Below the pieces are notes generated by a model. The model saw nothing but the letters and a program-made list of their open reading frames with translations, searched no databases and had not been told where the DNA came from. Source: Sedimentitalea sp042687825 (lineage in GTDB: Bacteria; Pseudomonadota; Alphaproteobacteria; Rhodobacterales; Rhodobacteraceae). Taken from it: DNA of 41,404 nt. Below, piece after piece: positions 33,444 through 41,110 of this stretch (positions are counted from its first letter, which is position 1; every line of letters starts with the position of its first letter). The stretch covers positions 1 to 41,404 of the forward strand of contig NZ_JBHUQE010000023.1 of the NCBI RefSeq assembly GCF_042687825.1. The letters are read 5' to 3'. The position numbers and the translations under genes were made by a program.

Positions 33444-34054
33444 CCTGGCGCAAACGCATCTTCGACCTGTTCTTTGCCAGCCTGCTGGTGGTGATCCTGG
33501 GCCCGGTGCTGATCGGGCTGCTGCTGTGGCTGCTGATCCGCCAGGGCCGGCCGCTGTTCTATGTCGCCGAGCGGATGAAGGGGGTGGACCGGCCCTTTAT
33601 GCTGTGGAAGCTGCGCACCATGACGGTGGTGGACACGGATTCCGGCGTGTCCGGCGGGGACAAGACGGCGCGGATCACCCCCGCCGGAGCCTGGCTGCGG
33701 GCCCGCCGGCTGGACGAGTTCCCGCAGCTCTGGAACATCCTCAGGGGCGATCTCAGCTTTGTCGGCCCGCGCCCGCCCCTGCGCCAGTATGTCGAGGCCC
33801 ATCCCGAGATCTATGCAAAGGTGCTGAAATCGCGCCCCGGGGTCACCGGGCTGGCCAGCATCGTCTATCACCGGCACGAGGACGCGCTGCTGTCGCGCTG
33901 CGCGACCCCCGAAGAGACCGACGCCGTCTATGGCCGCATCTGTGTGCCGGCAAAGGCACGGCTGGACCTGATCTATCAGCGCAACCAGAACATGTGCTAC
34001 GATTTCGACCTGGTGTTCCAGACCATCGGCAACCTGTTTGCGCGGCGGCGCTGA
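33440..34054 (+). CDS. polyprenyl-phosphate sugar-1-phosphate transferase (initiating enzyme)
   Basis: A 204-residue bacterial sugar transferase (PF02397 type). One N-terminal membrane segment (about residues 9-33) is followed by PLFYVAERMKG, FMLWKLRTM, RARRLDEFPQLWNILRGDLSFVGPRPPL with the catalytic Asp-Glu pair in LDEFPQ, and SRPGVTGLA. It starts synthesis by moving a sugar-1-phosphate from a UDP-sugar to undecaprenyl phosphate. The short form without the extra N-terminal helices of WbaP resembles PglC-type enzymes, which favour N-acetylated or bacillosamine-type sugars; the downstream 4,6-dehydratase fits that. Start ATG overlaps the epimerase stop. Confidence 0.93.
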   Translation: MTWRKRIFDLFFASLLVVILGPVLIGLLLWLLIRQGRPLFYVAERMKGVDRPFMLWKLRTMTVVDTDSGVSGGDKTARITPAGAWLRARRLDEFPQLWNILRGDLSFVGPRPPLRQYVEAHPEIYAKVLKSRPGVTGLASIVYHRHEDALLSRCATPEETDAVYGRICVPAKARLDLIYQRNQNMCYDFDLVFQTIGNLFARRR

Positions 34055-34145
34055 ACCGGCGCCCGCGGATCGGCGTATTTTTCGGCATTTCCGCCACGTC
34101 CGCCGGTTTTGGTACGGGGTTTCAGCGATTTGTCGCCAAAAGGGA

Positions 34146-34173
34146 TTTTGAAACCCTGTACATATGTCATAAT
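34146..34173 (+). promoter_or_regulatory. possible promoter for the 4,6-dehydratase gene
   Basis: In the 250-base gap before 34305, TTTTGA (34146-34151) and CATAAT (34168-34173) are 16 bases apart. The latter is a good -10 match, the former weak. The palindrome ACATATGT (34160-34167) lies in the spacer and could be an operator. This is the AT-richest patch of the gap. Confidence 0.35.
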
Positions 34174-34304
34174 GCATCCCAACCTTCCGGGCGATGGCCT
34201 GGTGACCCGCATTCGCGCCACCGGCCCCGTCACAGAACCGGCGTCACGGCAGACGGGGCCCGGACACCGCGCCATACCGACACCGTCGTGGGGACAGCGA
34301 CTGA

Positions 34305-36179
34305 ATGTTGAACTTGATCCGGTCTTTGACGCGCAAACAGAAGGGCTATGTCTTCCTGGGCATCGATCTGGTTCTGGTGCCGGTCGCGCTGCTGTTCACC
34401 TATGCGGTGCAGGCGCTGCCGGGTTCGGCTGTCGAAACATTGCTGCAGACCCTGCCCATCCTGCCCTATCTGCTGGCGCTGACCGCGGTGCTGGCACTGT
34501 GGCTGGGCCTGCCGAACGTTCAGCTGAAAGCCTTTGAGGGCCATGCGGTCCGGCTGACCGCGATCCTGTCGGTGGGGCTGGCCGGGGCGGCGGCGGCGCT
34601 GACGGAATTCGCCGGGCTGCACCAGCCGCCGGGCACCCATGTGATCTTTGGCATCAGCTATTTCATGATCCTGGTGACCTGCCGGGTGATGCTGTACCAG
34701 GTGGTGACCGTGATCTATCGCCGGGCCGAGCCGCGCTGCCGGGTGCTGATCTATGGCGCCGGCACCACCGGCACCCAGCTGGCCTCGGCGCTGCGCGCCC
34801 ACGAGGGCATCGACCCGGTGGCCTTTGTCGATGACAACACCTCGCTGCAGGGCATGCGGCTGGTCAGCCTGCCGGTGTTTCCGCCGGCGCGCATCGCCGA
34901 ACTGGTGCAACAGCGCCAGATCCACCGGGTGCTGCTGGCGATGCCCTCGCTCAGCCAGCCGAAACAGGCCCAGATCGCCCGGCGGCTGCAAAAGATGGGG
35001 CTGGAGGTGCAGGCCCTGCCCAGTTTCGCCCAGCTGATCGGCGAAGAGGCGCTGATCGACAAGCTGACCCCGGTCTCGCCGCAAAACTTCCTGGGCCGCG
35101 AACATCGCGCCGAGGGGCTGGGCACGGCCTGTGACAGCTATGTCGGGCGCGCGGTGCTGGTGTCGGGCGCGGGCGGCTCGATCGGCTCGGAACTGTGCCG
35201 CCAGGTGCTGGCCTGCCAGCCGGCGCGGGTGGTGCTTTATGAACTCAGCGAACTGGCGCTTTATACCGTGCATCAGGAACTGATCCAGCTGACCGAGGGC
35301 ACCGGCATCGAGCTGGTGCCGGTGCTGGGTTCGGTTACCGATCCGCGCCAGGTCAGAAAGGTGCTGCAGGACCACGCCGTGCAGGTGGTGCTGCATGCCG
35401 CCGCCTATAAACACGTACCACTGGTCGAGGCCAACCCCCTGGCCGGGCTGGCCAACAACGTCTTTGGCACCCAGACCCTGGCGCGCGAGGCCGCCGAGGT
35501 CGGGGTCGAGCGGTTCATCCTGATCAGCTCGGACAAGGCGGTGCGCCCGACCAACGTGATGGGGGCCTCCAAACGGCTGGCGGAACTGGTGGTGCAGGAT
35601 CTGGCCACGCGCCATGTCGACACCGTGTTCACCATGGTGCGGTTCGGCAACGTGCTGGGCTCATCCGGTTCGGTGGTGCCGCTGTTTCAGGACCAGATCA
35701 GCCGCGGCGGCCCGGTCACGGTGACCGACATCCGGGTCAAACGCTATTTCATGACCATCCGCGAAGCGGTGCAGCTGGTCCTGAAGGCCGGGGCCGAGGC
35801 CCGCGGCGGCGAGGTTTTCGTGCTGGACATGGGAATACCGATGCCGATCATGAAACTGGCCCGTCAGGTGATCGAAAGCGCCGGTTACACGGTGCGCGAT
35901 GCAGACAATCCCGAGGGCGACATCGAGATCGAGATCATCGGGCTGCGCCCGGGCGAGAAGATCGAGGAAGAGCTGACCCTGAACCCGGACCTGATCGGCA
36001 CGCGCTATCAAAAGATATTCTGCGCCCGCGAGGATTACCTGAGCGAGATCGAGGTGGCCGGGGTGCTGCGCGGATTGCGCCAGGCGCTGGTGGCCAGCGA
36101 CGAAGAGGCCGCGCGCGGCGTCATCACCCGCTGGGTCGAGGGCTATGCGCCCAGCGAGGCCGGGCGCAAAAGCTCGTGA
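34305..36179 (+). CDS. membrane-bound UDP-GlcNAc 4,6-dehydratase (WbpM/PglF/CapD type)
   Basis: A 624-residue nucleotide-sugar dehydratase. Four hydrophobic segments occupy about residues 15-150. A first Rossmann-like domain has RVLIYGAGTTGTQLASAL. The catalytic SDR domain has VLVSGAGGSIGSELCRQ, HAAAYKHVPLVE, and ISSDKAVRPTNVMGASKR, in which Met replaces the usual Tyr of the S-Y-K triad, as is normal for this family. The product, UDP-2-acetamido-2,6-dideoxy-4-hexulose, leads to QuiNAc, FucNAc or bacillosamine-type sugars. No aminotransferase is present here, so a 4-reductase product (perhaps from the epimerase at 32553) is likelier than a diamino sugar. Preceded by GGGGAC and its own candidate promoter. 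Confidence 0.93.
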   Translation: MLNLIRSLTRKQKGYVFLGIDLVLVPVALLFTYAVQALPGSAVETLLQTLPILPYLLALTAVLALWLGLPNVQLKAFEGHAVRLTAILSVGLAGAAAALTEFAGLHQPPGTHVIFGISYFMILVTCRVMLYQVVTVIYRRAEPRCRVLIYGAGTTGTQLASALRAHEGIDPVAFVDDNTSLQGMRLVSLPVFPPARIAELVQQRQIHRVLLAMPSLSQPKQAQIARRLQKMGLEVQALPSFAQLIGEEALIDKLTPVSPQNFLGREHRAEGLGTACDSYVGRAVLVSGAGGSIGSELCRQVLACQPARVVLYELSELALYTVHQELIQLTEGTGIELVPVLGSVTDPRQVRKVLQDHAVQVVLHAAAYKHVPLVEANPLAGLANNVFGTQTLAREAAEVGVERFILISSDKAVRPTNVMGASKRLAELVVQDLATRHVDTVFTMVRFGNVLGSSGSVVPLFQDQISRGGPVTVTDIRVKRYFMTIREAVQLVLKAGAEARGGEVFVLDMGIPMPIMKLARQVIESAGYTVRDADNPEGDIEIEIIGLRPGEKIEEELTLNPDLIGTRYQKIFCAREDYLSEIEVAGVLRGLRQALVASDEEAARGVITRWVEGYAPSEAGRKSS

Positions 36180-36354
36180 CGGGACCCGCAGGACCCGCGC
36201 CGGGGCGGGGGCTTGTTGCCGCAAGACCGCGATCCCGCCGAAACAGCGCCGCGCCGGCAGCAGTCATTGATCACCCGGACCGCTTTGTGATCTAAGCAGG
36301 CAGGAATTCCGGCAGCACTTTCGGCAGTCAAAGCAGGCAAAAGGCGACCCTCCC

Positions 36355-38613
36355 GTGATTTTTCCCGTGATTCTTCGCGTGTCGATCCGGCGCGGGCTTC
36401 CCCCCGGTCGGGCCGGCATGTCCCTGGCGGCGGCGCTGGCTTGCGGCCTGCTGCTGAACGGATCCGGGGCGGGGGCCGAAACCGGGGCGGGGGCCGAAAC
36501 CGGAGTCGGCGCGCAGCCCGGGATCGCCGCGGAACCCGGCCTGCTGCCGCTGCCCGCCCCCAGCCTGAATTTCTATGGCTCGCCCGGCGGGGTCGACATG
36601 CCCTCGGCCGAGATGCTGCCGGACGGGCAATTCGTCACCGGCATCTCCTATTTCGGCGGCCAGACCCGGTTCAATCTGACCTTCCAGGCCACCCCCTGGA
36701 TGTCGGCCAGCTTTCGCTACAACAGCATCCAGAACTGGAACATGGGGGGCTTTGGCACCTATTACGACCGCAGTTTCGACGTGCGGTTCCGGCTGCTGCA
36801 GGAAGGCCGCTACGTTCCGGGGGTCGCCCTGGGCCTGCAGGATTTCGCCGGCACCGGGATCTATGCCGGTGAATATATCGTCGCCACAAAGACATTCGCC
36901 ACCCCGGGCTGGGGTGCGCGCGCCGGTCAGGACGGGCAGCTGAAGCTGACCGCCGGCCTCGGCTGGGGGCGGCTGGGCAGCCATGGCAGCATCGGCAGCA
37001 CCGGCTCCCGCCCGCCCTATGACCCGAACGGCCGGGGCGGCGAGCCCGCCTATGACCAGTGGTTCCGCGGCCCCTATGCGCCCTTTGCCGGGCTGGAATG
37101 GCGGCCCAATGACAAGCTGGGGCTGAAGCTGGAATATTCCAGCGACGACTATGTGACCGAAACCCAGACCACCTCGGTGTTCCAGAAGAAATCGCCGTTC
37201 AATTTCGGCATCGAATACCAGGCCAGCCAGCGCACGCGGCTGGGGGCCTATTATCTTTACGGCAGCGAGCTGGGGGTGAACCTGCAGGTGCAGCTGAACC
37301 CGAAACAACCGGCGACCCCGATGCGTGTCAAGGCCCCGCAACCGGTGCCCCAGCGCCCGGCGCGCGACACCAACCCGGGTCTCTGGGACACCGGCTGGAC
37401 CGCCAGCCAGAGCGTGAAACAGCAGTTGCGCGACATCCTGGACCCGGTGCTGCGCGCCGACGGGCTGGTGCTGGAAAGCCTGACGGTCAGCGCCGATACC
37501 GCCGAGCTGCGCTTTCGCAACCTGCAATACATGTCCTATGCCAACGCGGTCGGGCGCGCGGCGCGGGCGCTGGCGCGGGTGATGCCGGCCTCGGTCGAGA
37601 CCTTGCGGCTGGTGCCCCTGTCAAACGGCATGGCGCTGTCGGCGACGACGATCCGCCGCTCGGACCTGGAGGCGCTGGAATTTGACGGCAACGCCACCGA
37701 CGCGCTGCTGGCGGTCACCGCCTTTTCAGACGCCCCGCCACTGGCCACGGCGGCGATGCCGGCGGCCGATCTCTATCCCGATGCCAGCTGGTCGCTGGCG
37801 CCCTATTTCAGCCCGGCCTATTTCGACCCGGACCGGCCGTTCCGGCTGGATGTCGGGCTGGCGCTGCGCGGCAGCTATCAGCCGGCGCCGGGCTGGATCA
37901 TCTCGGGCAGTATCCGCCAGCGCATCGCCGGCAACGTCAAGGACGGGCGGGCTTCGAATTCGGTGCTGCCGCATGTGCGCACCGACCAGGTCGAATATGC
38001 GCAATATGACACCACGCTGAACAACCTGTTCGCCGCCAGACAGTGGCGCCCCGGGCGCGATCTCTATGCCCGCGTCACCGGCGGCTATCTGGAAACCATG
38101 TATGGCGGTCTGTCCGGCGAAGTGCTGTGGAAACCGGTCGGCAGCCCGCTGGCGCTGGGGGTCGAGGCGAATTACGTGAAAAAGCGCGATTTCGACCAGC
38201 TGTTCGGGTTCCAGGATTACGATGTCGTCACCGGCCATGCCTCGGCCTATTACGATTTCGGCGGTGGCTATCTGGGACAGGTCGATATCGGCCGCTATCT
38301 GGCCGGCGATATCGGCGCCACCTTCAGCCTGGACCGGGTGTTTGACAATGGCTGGTCGGTGGGGGCGTTCTTTACCAAGACCGATGTCTCGGCCGAGGAT
38401 TTCGGCGAAGGTTCCTTCGACAAGGGCATCAGGTTCCGGATCCCGATCGCCTGGTTCCTGGGCAAGCCCAGCCGCCAGGCCTTTGGCACCACCATCCGCC
38501 CGGTCCAGCGCGATGGCGGGCAGAAAGTCAACGTGCCGGGACGGCTGTATGGCCAGGTGCGCACGGCGCATCAGGCAGCACTGACCGGTCAATGGGCGAG
38601 GGTATGGGAATGA
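36355..38613 (+). CDS. yjbH: YjbH-type exopolysaccharide outer-membrane protein
   Basis: A 752-residue YjbH-domain protein, predicted outer-membrane or periplasmic, involved in exopolysaccharide secretion in the yjbEFGH system. An N-terminal export signal (about residues 20-36) is followed by LNFYGSPGGVDMPSAEMLPDGQF, the family opening, and then by amphipathic beta-strands rich in aromatic residues through to the end. The start is uncertain: the GTG at 36355 gives an Arg-rich n-region; the ATG at 36418 begins at the hydrophobic segment but lacks basic residues. An exact 18-bp tandem duplication lies just after the signal sequence (36464-36499). The stop overlaps the YjbF start (ATGA). YjbG/GfcC was not found. 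Confidence 0.9.
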   Translation: MIFPVILRVSIRRGLPPGRAGMSLAAALACGLLLNGSGAGAETGAGAETGVGAQPGIAAEPGLLPLPAPSLNFYGSPGGVDMPSAEMLPDGQFVTGISYFGGQTRFNLTFQATPWMSASFRYNSIQNWNMGGFGTYYDRSFDVRFRLLQEGRYVPGVALGLQDFAGTGIYAGEYIVATKTFATPGWGARAGQDGQLKLTAGLGWGRLGSHGSIGSTGSRPPYDPNGRGGEPAYDQWFRGPYAPFAGLEWRPNDKLGLKLEYSSDDYVTETQTTSVFQKKSPFNFGIEYQASQRTRLGAYYLYGSELGVNLQVQLNPKQPATPMRVKAPQPVPQRPARDTNPGLWDTGWTASQSVKQQLRDILDPVLRADGLVLESLTVSADTAELRFRNLQYMSYANAVGRAARALARVMPASVETLRLVPLSNGMALSATTIRRSDLEALEFDGNATDALLAVTAFSDAPPLATAAMPAADLYPDASWSLAPYFSPAYFDPDRPFRLDVGLALRGSYQPAPGWIISGSIRQRIAGNVKDGRASNSVLPHVRTDQVEYAQYDTTLNNLFAARQWRPGRDLYARVTGGYLETMYGGLSGEVLWKPVGSPLALGVEANYVKKRDFDQLFGFQDYDVVTGHASAYYDFGGGYLGQVDIGRYLAGDIGATFSLDRVFDNGWSVGAFFTKTDVSAEDFGEGSFDKGIRFRIPIAWFLGKPSRQAFGTTIRPVQRDGGQKVNVPGRLYGQVRTAHQAALTGQWARVWE
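36464..36499 (+). repeat. two tandem 18-bp copies inside yjbH
   Basis: Exact duplication of ccggggcgggggccgaaa, adding a repeated Gly-Ala-Glu-Thr motif just after the signal peptide of YjbH. The unit is in frame, so copy-number change would keep the reading frame. Confidence 0.85.
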
Positions 38614-39290
38614 TCGGCCTTTTGCGCCGGCTGGCGGTTCTGATCCCGCTGCTGGGCCTGGCCGCCTGCAGCGGCGGCACCGACGCGCCCACCCTGCAGC
38701 TGCAGGTGATCGAGGCCGCCCGCGAGGCGGTCACCGCACGCACCGCCCCCAAACCCGAGCGCCCGCCGCTGACCCGGGCGGTGCTGGACACGCTGGACGG
38801 CGCGTTCCTTGAGGTCACGCGCGAGCGCGACGCGTTGACCGCGTTCCTCTATCCCAGCCTGCAGCGGCGCGACAATGCCGCCGGCGGGATCACCGTCTGG
38901 CGCACCGAGACCAACGAGACCGTGACCGTGCGCGGCGGGGTGCTGATCGCCACCCGCGGTCTGGGCGGCGATCTCTTGTCCACCGAGCTGCGGATCGCGC
39001 CCGGCGGGCTGGGGCCGGCCTCGGGCCAGCGCGTGCTGCACGTGGCCAATGCCGATAACAAGCAGGTCAGACTGGCCCTGGCCTGCACCGTCACCGACCG
39101 GGGGTCCACAACCATAGAGATCATCGGCCTGACCCTGGCAACACGGCATCTGCAGGAACGCTGCGACGGGGCCGGCGGCACGGTCACCAACGATTACTGG
39201 ATCGATCCGCGCGCGCAACTGATCTGGCAATCGCGGCAATGGGCCGGCCCGCATATCGGCTATCTGCGTCTGCGGCAGGTTACGAAATAG
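38610..39290 (+). CDS. yjbF: YjbF/GfcB-family lipoprotein
   Basis: A 226-residue outer-membrane lipoprotein of the YjbF/GfcB (group 4 capsule) family. The signal peptide LLRRLAVLIPLLGLAAC ends in a lipobox with Cys20. The mature part contains RPPLTRAVLDTLDGAFLEV, GGITVWRTETNETVTVRGGVLIATRGLGGDL and the ending WIDPRAQLIWQSRQWAGPHIGYLRLR, all family-like. Three in-frame ATGs are near the start; 38610 overlaps the YjbH stop as ATGA with GAGGG upstream, so it is chosen over 38592 and 38604. Its product probably works with YjbH and the export channel at the outer membrane. Confidence 0.88.
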   Translation: MIGLLRRLAVLIPLLGLAACSGGTDAPTLQLQVIEAAREAVTARTAPKPERPPLTRAVLDTLDGAFLEVTRERDALTAFLYPSLQRRDNAAGGITVWRTETNETVTVRGGVLIATRGLGGDLLSTELRIAPGGLGPASGQRVLHVANADNKQVRLALACTVTDRGSTTIEIIGLTLATRHLQERCDGAGGTVTNDYWIDPRAQLIWQSRQWAGPHIGYLRLRQVTK

Positions 39291-39349
39291 CGGGTTTCCC
39301 GCATGGGTAGAATCACCCGGGGCGCGCCCCTCCGCCCGGGAAAAACTGT

Positions 39350-39360
39350 TGCAATTGCGA
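39350..39360. promoter_or_regulatory. shared 11-base element TGCAATTGCGA, copy 2
   Basis: Identical to 21735-21745. It lies 119 bases upstream of the small YjbE-like gene, within an AT-richer stretch that also holds a TTGAAA (39403-39408) with TACGTA 17 bases further (39426-39431). Candidate operator or regulator site. Confidence 0.28.
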
Positions 39361-39478
39361 CAAAAAAAGTGGTGACAACGCACAACAGGCCCGTCTGCGT
39401 GATTGAAACGCTGCGAAAACTGCGGTACGTATCGGGCAAGACTCCATTCAATGACTCAACCAGCAAGGGTTCTGAACC

Positions 39479-39694
39479 ATGAAAAAGACGATTGCAGCGC
39501 TGATCCTCGGCACAATGGCCCTGTCCACGACCATGACGCCGGCCCGCGCACAGTCGGCGTCGGTTCCCGCGGCTCTGGCCGGCAGCGGCCTGACCGCCGC
39601 CACTGCAGGCGCGATCGCCGCTTTCGTGATTATCGCGGGTGTCATGATTGCCAACGACGATGATAACACCAGCACCACCACCTCGACCAACTAA
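39479..39694 (+). CDS. small secreted YjbE/GfcA-like protein
   Basis: A 71-residue protein with a clear signal peptide (MKKTIAALILGTMALSTTM, cleavage after ARA near residue 24). A small hydrophobic Ala/Gly/Ile segment follows, then the tail NDDDNTSTTTSTN. The layout, with an acidic turn and Thr/Ser-rich end, is that of YjbE and GfcA, the small first proteins of the yjbEFGH and gfc capsule operons. Here it comes after YjbH and YjbF instead of before them, 188 bases downstream and with its own probable promoter. AAGGG precedes the ATG, and a strong intrinsic terminator follows, so it may be a separately and highly expressed unit. Function unknown. The family call rests on pattern, not alignment. 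Confidence 0.72.
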   Translation: MKKTIAALILGTMALSTTMTPARAQSASVPAALAGSGLTAATAGAIAAFVIIAGVMIANDDDNTSTTTSTN

Positions 39695-39722
39695 GACCGG
39701 GCGGCCGGGCGAACCGGAATTC

Positions 39723-39752
39723 AGGCCGGACCTTGCAGGGTCCGGCCTTTTT
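39723..39752 (+). terminator. strong intrinsic terminator
   Basis: AGGCCGGACC (39723-39732) and GGTCCGGCCT (39739-39748) form a perfect 10-bp GC-rich stem with a 6-base loop, followed by a T-run (39748-39752). It ends the YjbE-like transcript 28 bases after its stop and marks the right border of the polysaccharide locus. Confidence 0.92.
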
Positions 39753-39829
39753 GCCTTTGCGGGTGCCAGATCGGATCGCGCCCAGGCCTCAGCACGATCC
39801 CCCGGCCTGTTCTCATTGGGGCAGAGTGT

Positions 39830-39869
39830 GACACTTCTACTTTGCAGATGTGGGACACTTTAACTTTGC
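39830..39869. repeat. pair of 24-bp-spaced direct repeats, IS-end-like
   Basis: GACACTTCTACTTTGC (39830-39845) recurs as GACACTTTAACTTTGC (39854-39869), 14 of 16 positions identical and starting 24 bases apart. Repeated short units of this type, with TGTGACA at the outer edge, resemble the multi-repeat ends of IS21-family elements. No transposase gene is present, so this would be a remnant or a solo end. Confidence 0.45.
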
Positions 39870-39983
39870 GCGCACAAAAAACCGCGCTGTAATCCATGTT
39901 ATGTGAAAACATGGGGATATCCGCAACCGCACGGCATAGCATAAGGTGACCGTCCCCAATTGAGGCGAGGCGGTCTGTTGGAT

Positions 39984-40430
39984 TTATGCCCCGGGCATTG
40001 CCATCTTCCGGTTCATTTGTCCGGAAGGCTCGTGAAGTTCGTCCGCGACAAATTCAAAGCCGTAGCGTTCATAAAACGGACGCCCGACAACATTGTCGCG
40101 GAAGACGTCAACCTTCAACGGCCCCTTGAGCGCGCATGCGTGATCCACGAGCACCCTGCCGTACCCTTTCCCATGCAGCGATGGGTCGAGGAACAGGCCA
40201 CCGATTTCATTGCCAAGCAATGCGATGAAACCGGCCACGGCACCATCTTTTTCCAACACGTATGTCTCCGCGTTGCAAAGATATATGTCGCGCATCGCCT
40301 GATGCACTTCGGCCACGAACTCTGGCGCGAGAAATGGATGCGCAAGCGCGTTCGCTTTCTGCCAAACGGCAATCACGGGTTCGACATCATCGGCGCGATA
40401 GGGACGGATAGAAGGGTTGGTGTCTGTCAT
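39984..40430 (-). CDS. GNAT family N-acetyltransferase next to YjhX
   Basis: A 148-residue GNAT acetyltransferase of the YjaB-like kind: SIRPYRADDVEPVIAVWQ, NALAHPFLAPEF, GFIALLGNEIGGLFLDPSLHGKGYGRVLVDHA (acetyl-CoA loop HGKGYG) and GRPFYERYGFEF. The frame extends to 40601, but the ATG at 40430 starts the domain. It lies 14 bases downstream of the YjhX-like gene and is probably co-transcribed with it. In E. coli YjhX is paired with the acetyltransferase YjhQ as antitoxin; whether this protein is a true YjhQ relative or an unrelated GNAT in the same position is open. A 60-base sample (40021-40080) is about 52% GC by my count, well below the main locus. Confidence 0.85.
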   Translation of the reverse strand: MTDTNPSIRPYRADDVEPVIAVWQKANALAHPFLAPEFVAEVHQAMRDIYLCNAETYVLEKDGAVAGFIALLGNEIGGLFLDPSLHGKGYGRVLVDHACALKGPLKVDVFRDNVVGRPFYERYGFEFVADELHEPSGQMNRKMAMPGA

Positions 40431-40444
40431 TGTCCTGTGCTTTC

Positions 40445-40702
40445 TTATCTTTGATCGAGTTGCGCGCGAACGGATTTGATCCCCAACCGCGACGCGCGGT
40501 AGGGATGTCCGTTTTGCGAATGGATGAAGCGCCGTTTTCGAAGGCGCTGGAACACGTCGAGCGTGCAGTCGGTCAGAACATGACCCTCTCGCGTGTAACA
40601 TGTGATGTCGCGTATCTTGCCGTTTGCCTGTCGTTCGTAGTGGATAGCCCCACCACGAGCGAGCTCATGCAAAACACGCTGTTCGTGTTTTGAGATATTC
40701 AA
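40445..40702 (-). CDS. yjhX: YjhX family putative toxin
   Basis: An 85-residue protein closely following the YjhX (UPF0386) pattern along its whole length: NISKHEQRVLHELARGGAI, DITCYTREGHVLTDCTLDVFQRL, and IHSQNGHPYRASRLGIKSVRAQLDQR. E. coli YjhX has been reported as a toxin that inhibits topoisomerase I. The start is a TTG at 40702, the only initiation codon that gives the conserved N-terminus; no clear ribosome-binding site is visible, consistent with low expression. Base composition is lower in GC than the polysaccharide genes. It is the first gene of a two-gene unit with the GNAT gene downstream, sitting in an accessory stretch with repeat remnants. Confidence 0.88.
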   Translation of the reverse strand: MNISKHEQRVLHELARGGAIHYERQANGKIRDITCYTREGHVLTDCTLDVFQRLRKRRFIHSQNGHPYRASRLGIKSVRAQLDQR

Positions 40703-41110
40703 CGGAGTGTCTCGATTTCATGAGAGTGCAGAAACGGGCTCACTCAGCCTCGCGCGTGAGTGTCCCTATCTTGTCTGGCATTCCTGAAACTTGCGGTGTC
40801 AGGAACGGGCGTTGGCCCGGGACTCTTGCATAAAATCTCCATTGCATGAGGCAAACCGCCTCGCGCTGATCTGCACTTAGTCTTCAGTTGGAAAGAGAAC
40901 AAGACGCCTCCAGAGACGGCCCCCGAATGTGCCGGGATTACCACGGTCGAACGGAGGACTGGCGCCATCGAGCGCCCCAAAAATCAACTGCGGACATCTG
41001 GCCGCCGGGGCGGCGCGTTGCGAGGCTTGCAGGGCGTCGGCCGCGCGCGCCCCTGCCGCCGAACCTGCGGCCACCTTGTGTCGCCGTTCAGGTTCTGCGT
41101 GGCCGGGCCC
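40703..41110. other. 408-bp stretch without a recognisable gene
   Basis: No convincing gene is seen. Two inverted repeats are present: CACTCA/TGAGTG (40741-40762) and TTCCTGA/TCAGGAA (40781-40787 with 40799-40805). The sequence left of about 40930 is less GC-rich than the part to the right, so a junction between acquired and resident DNA may lie here. Short open frames in all directions have no family resemblance; remains of a recombinase or transposase cannot be excluded. Confidence 0.45.

Noticed and set aside
39721..39942. 73-codon minus-strand frame across the IS-like repeats
   Set aside because: Its repeated Lys-Val-Ser-His pattern simply translates the direct repeats, and it runs through the terminator; no start signal is seen.
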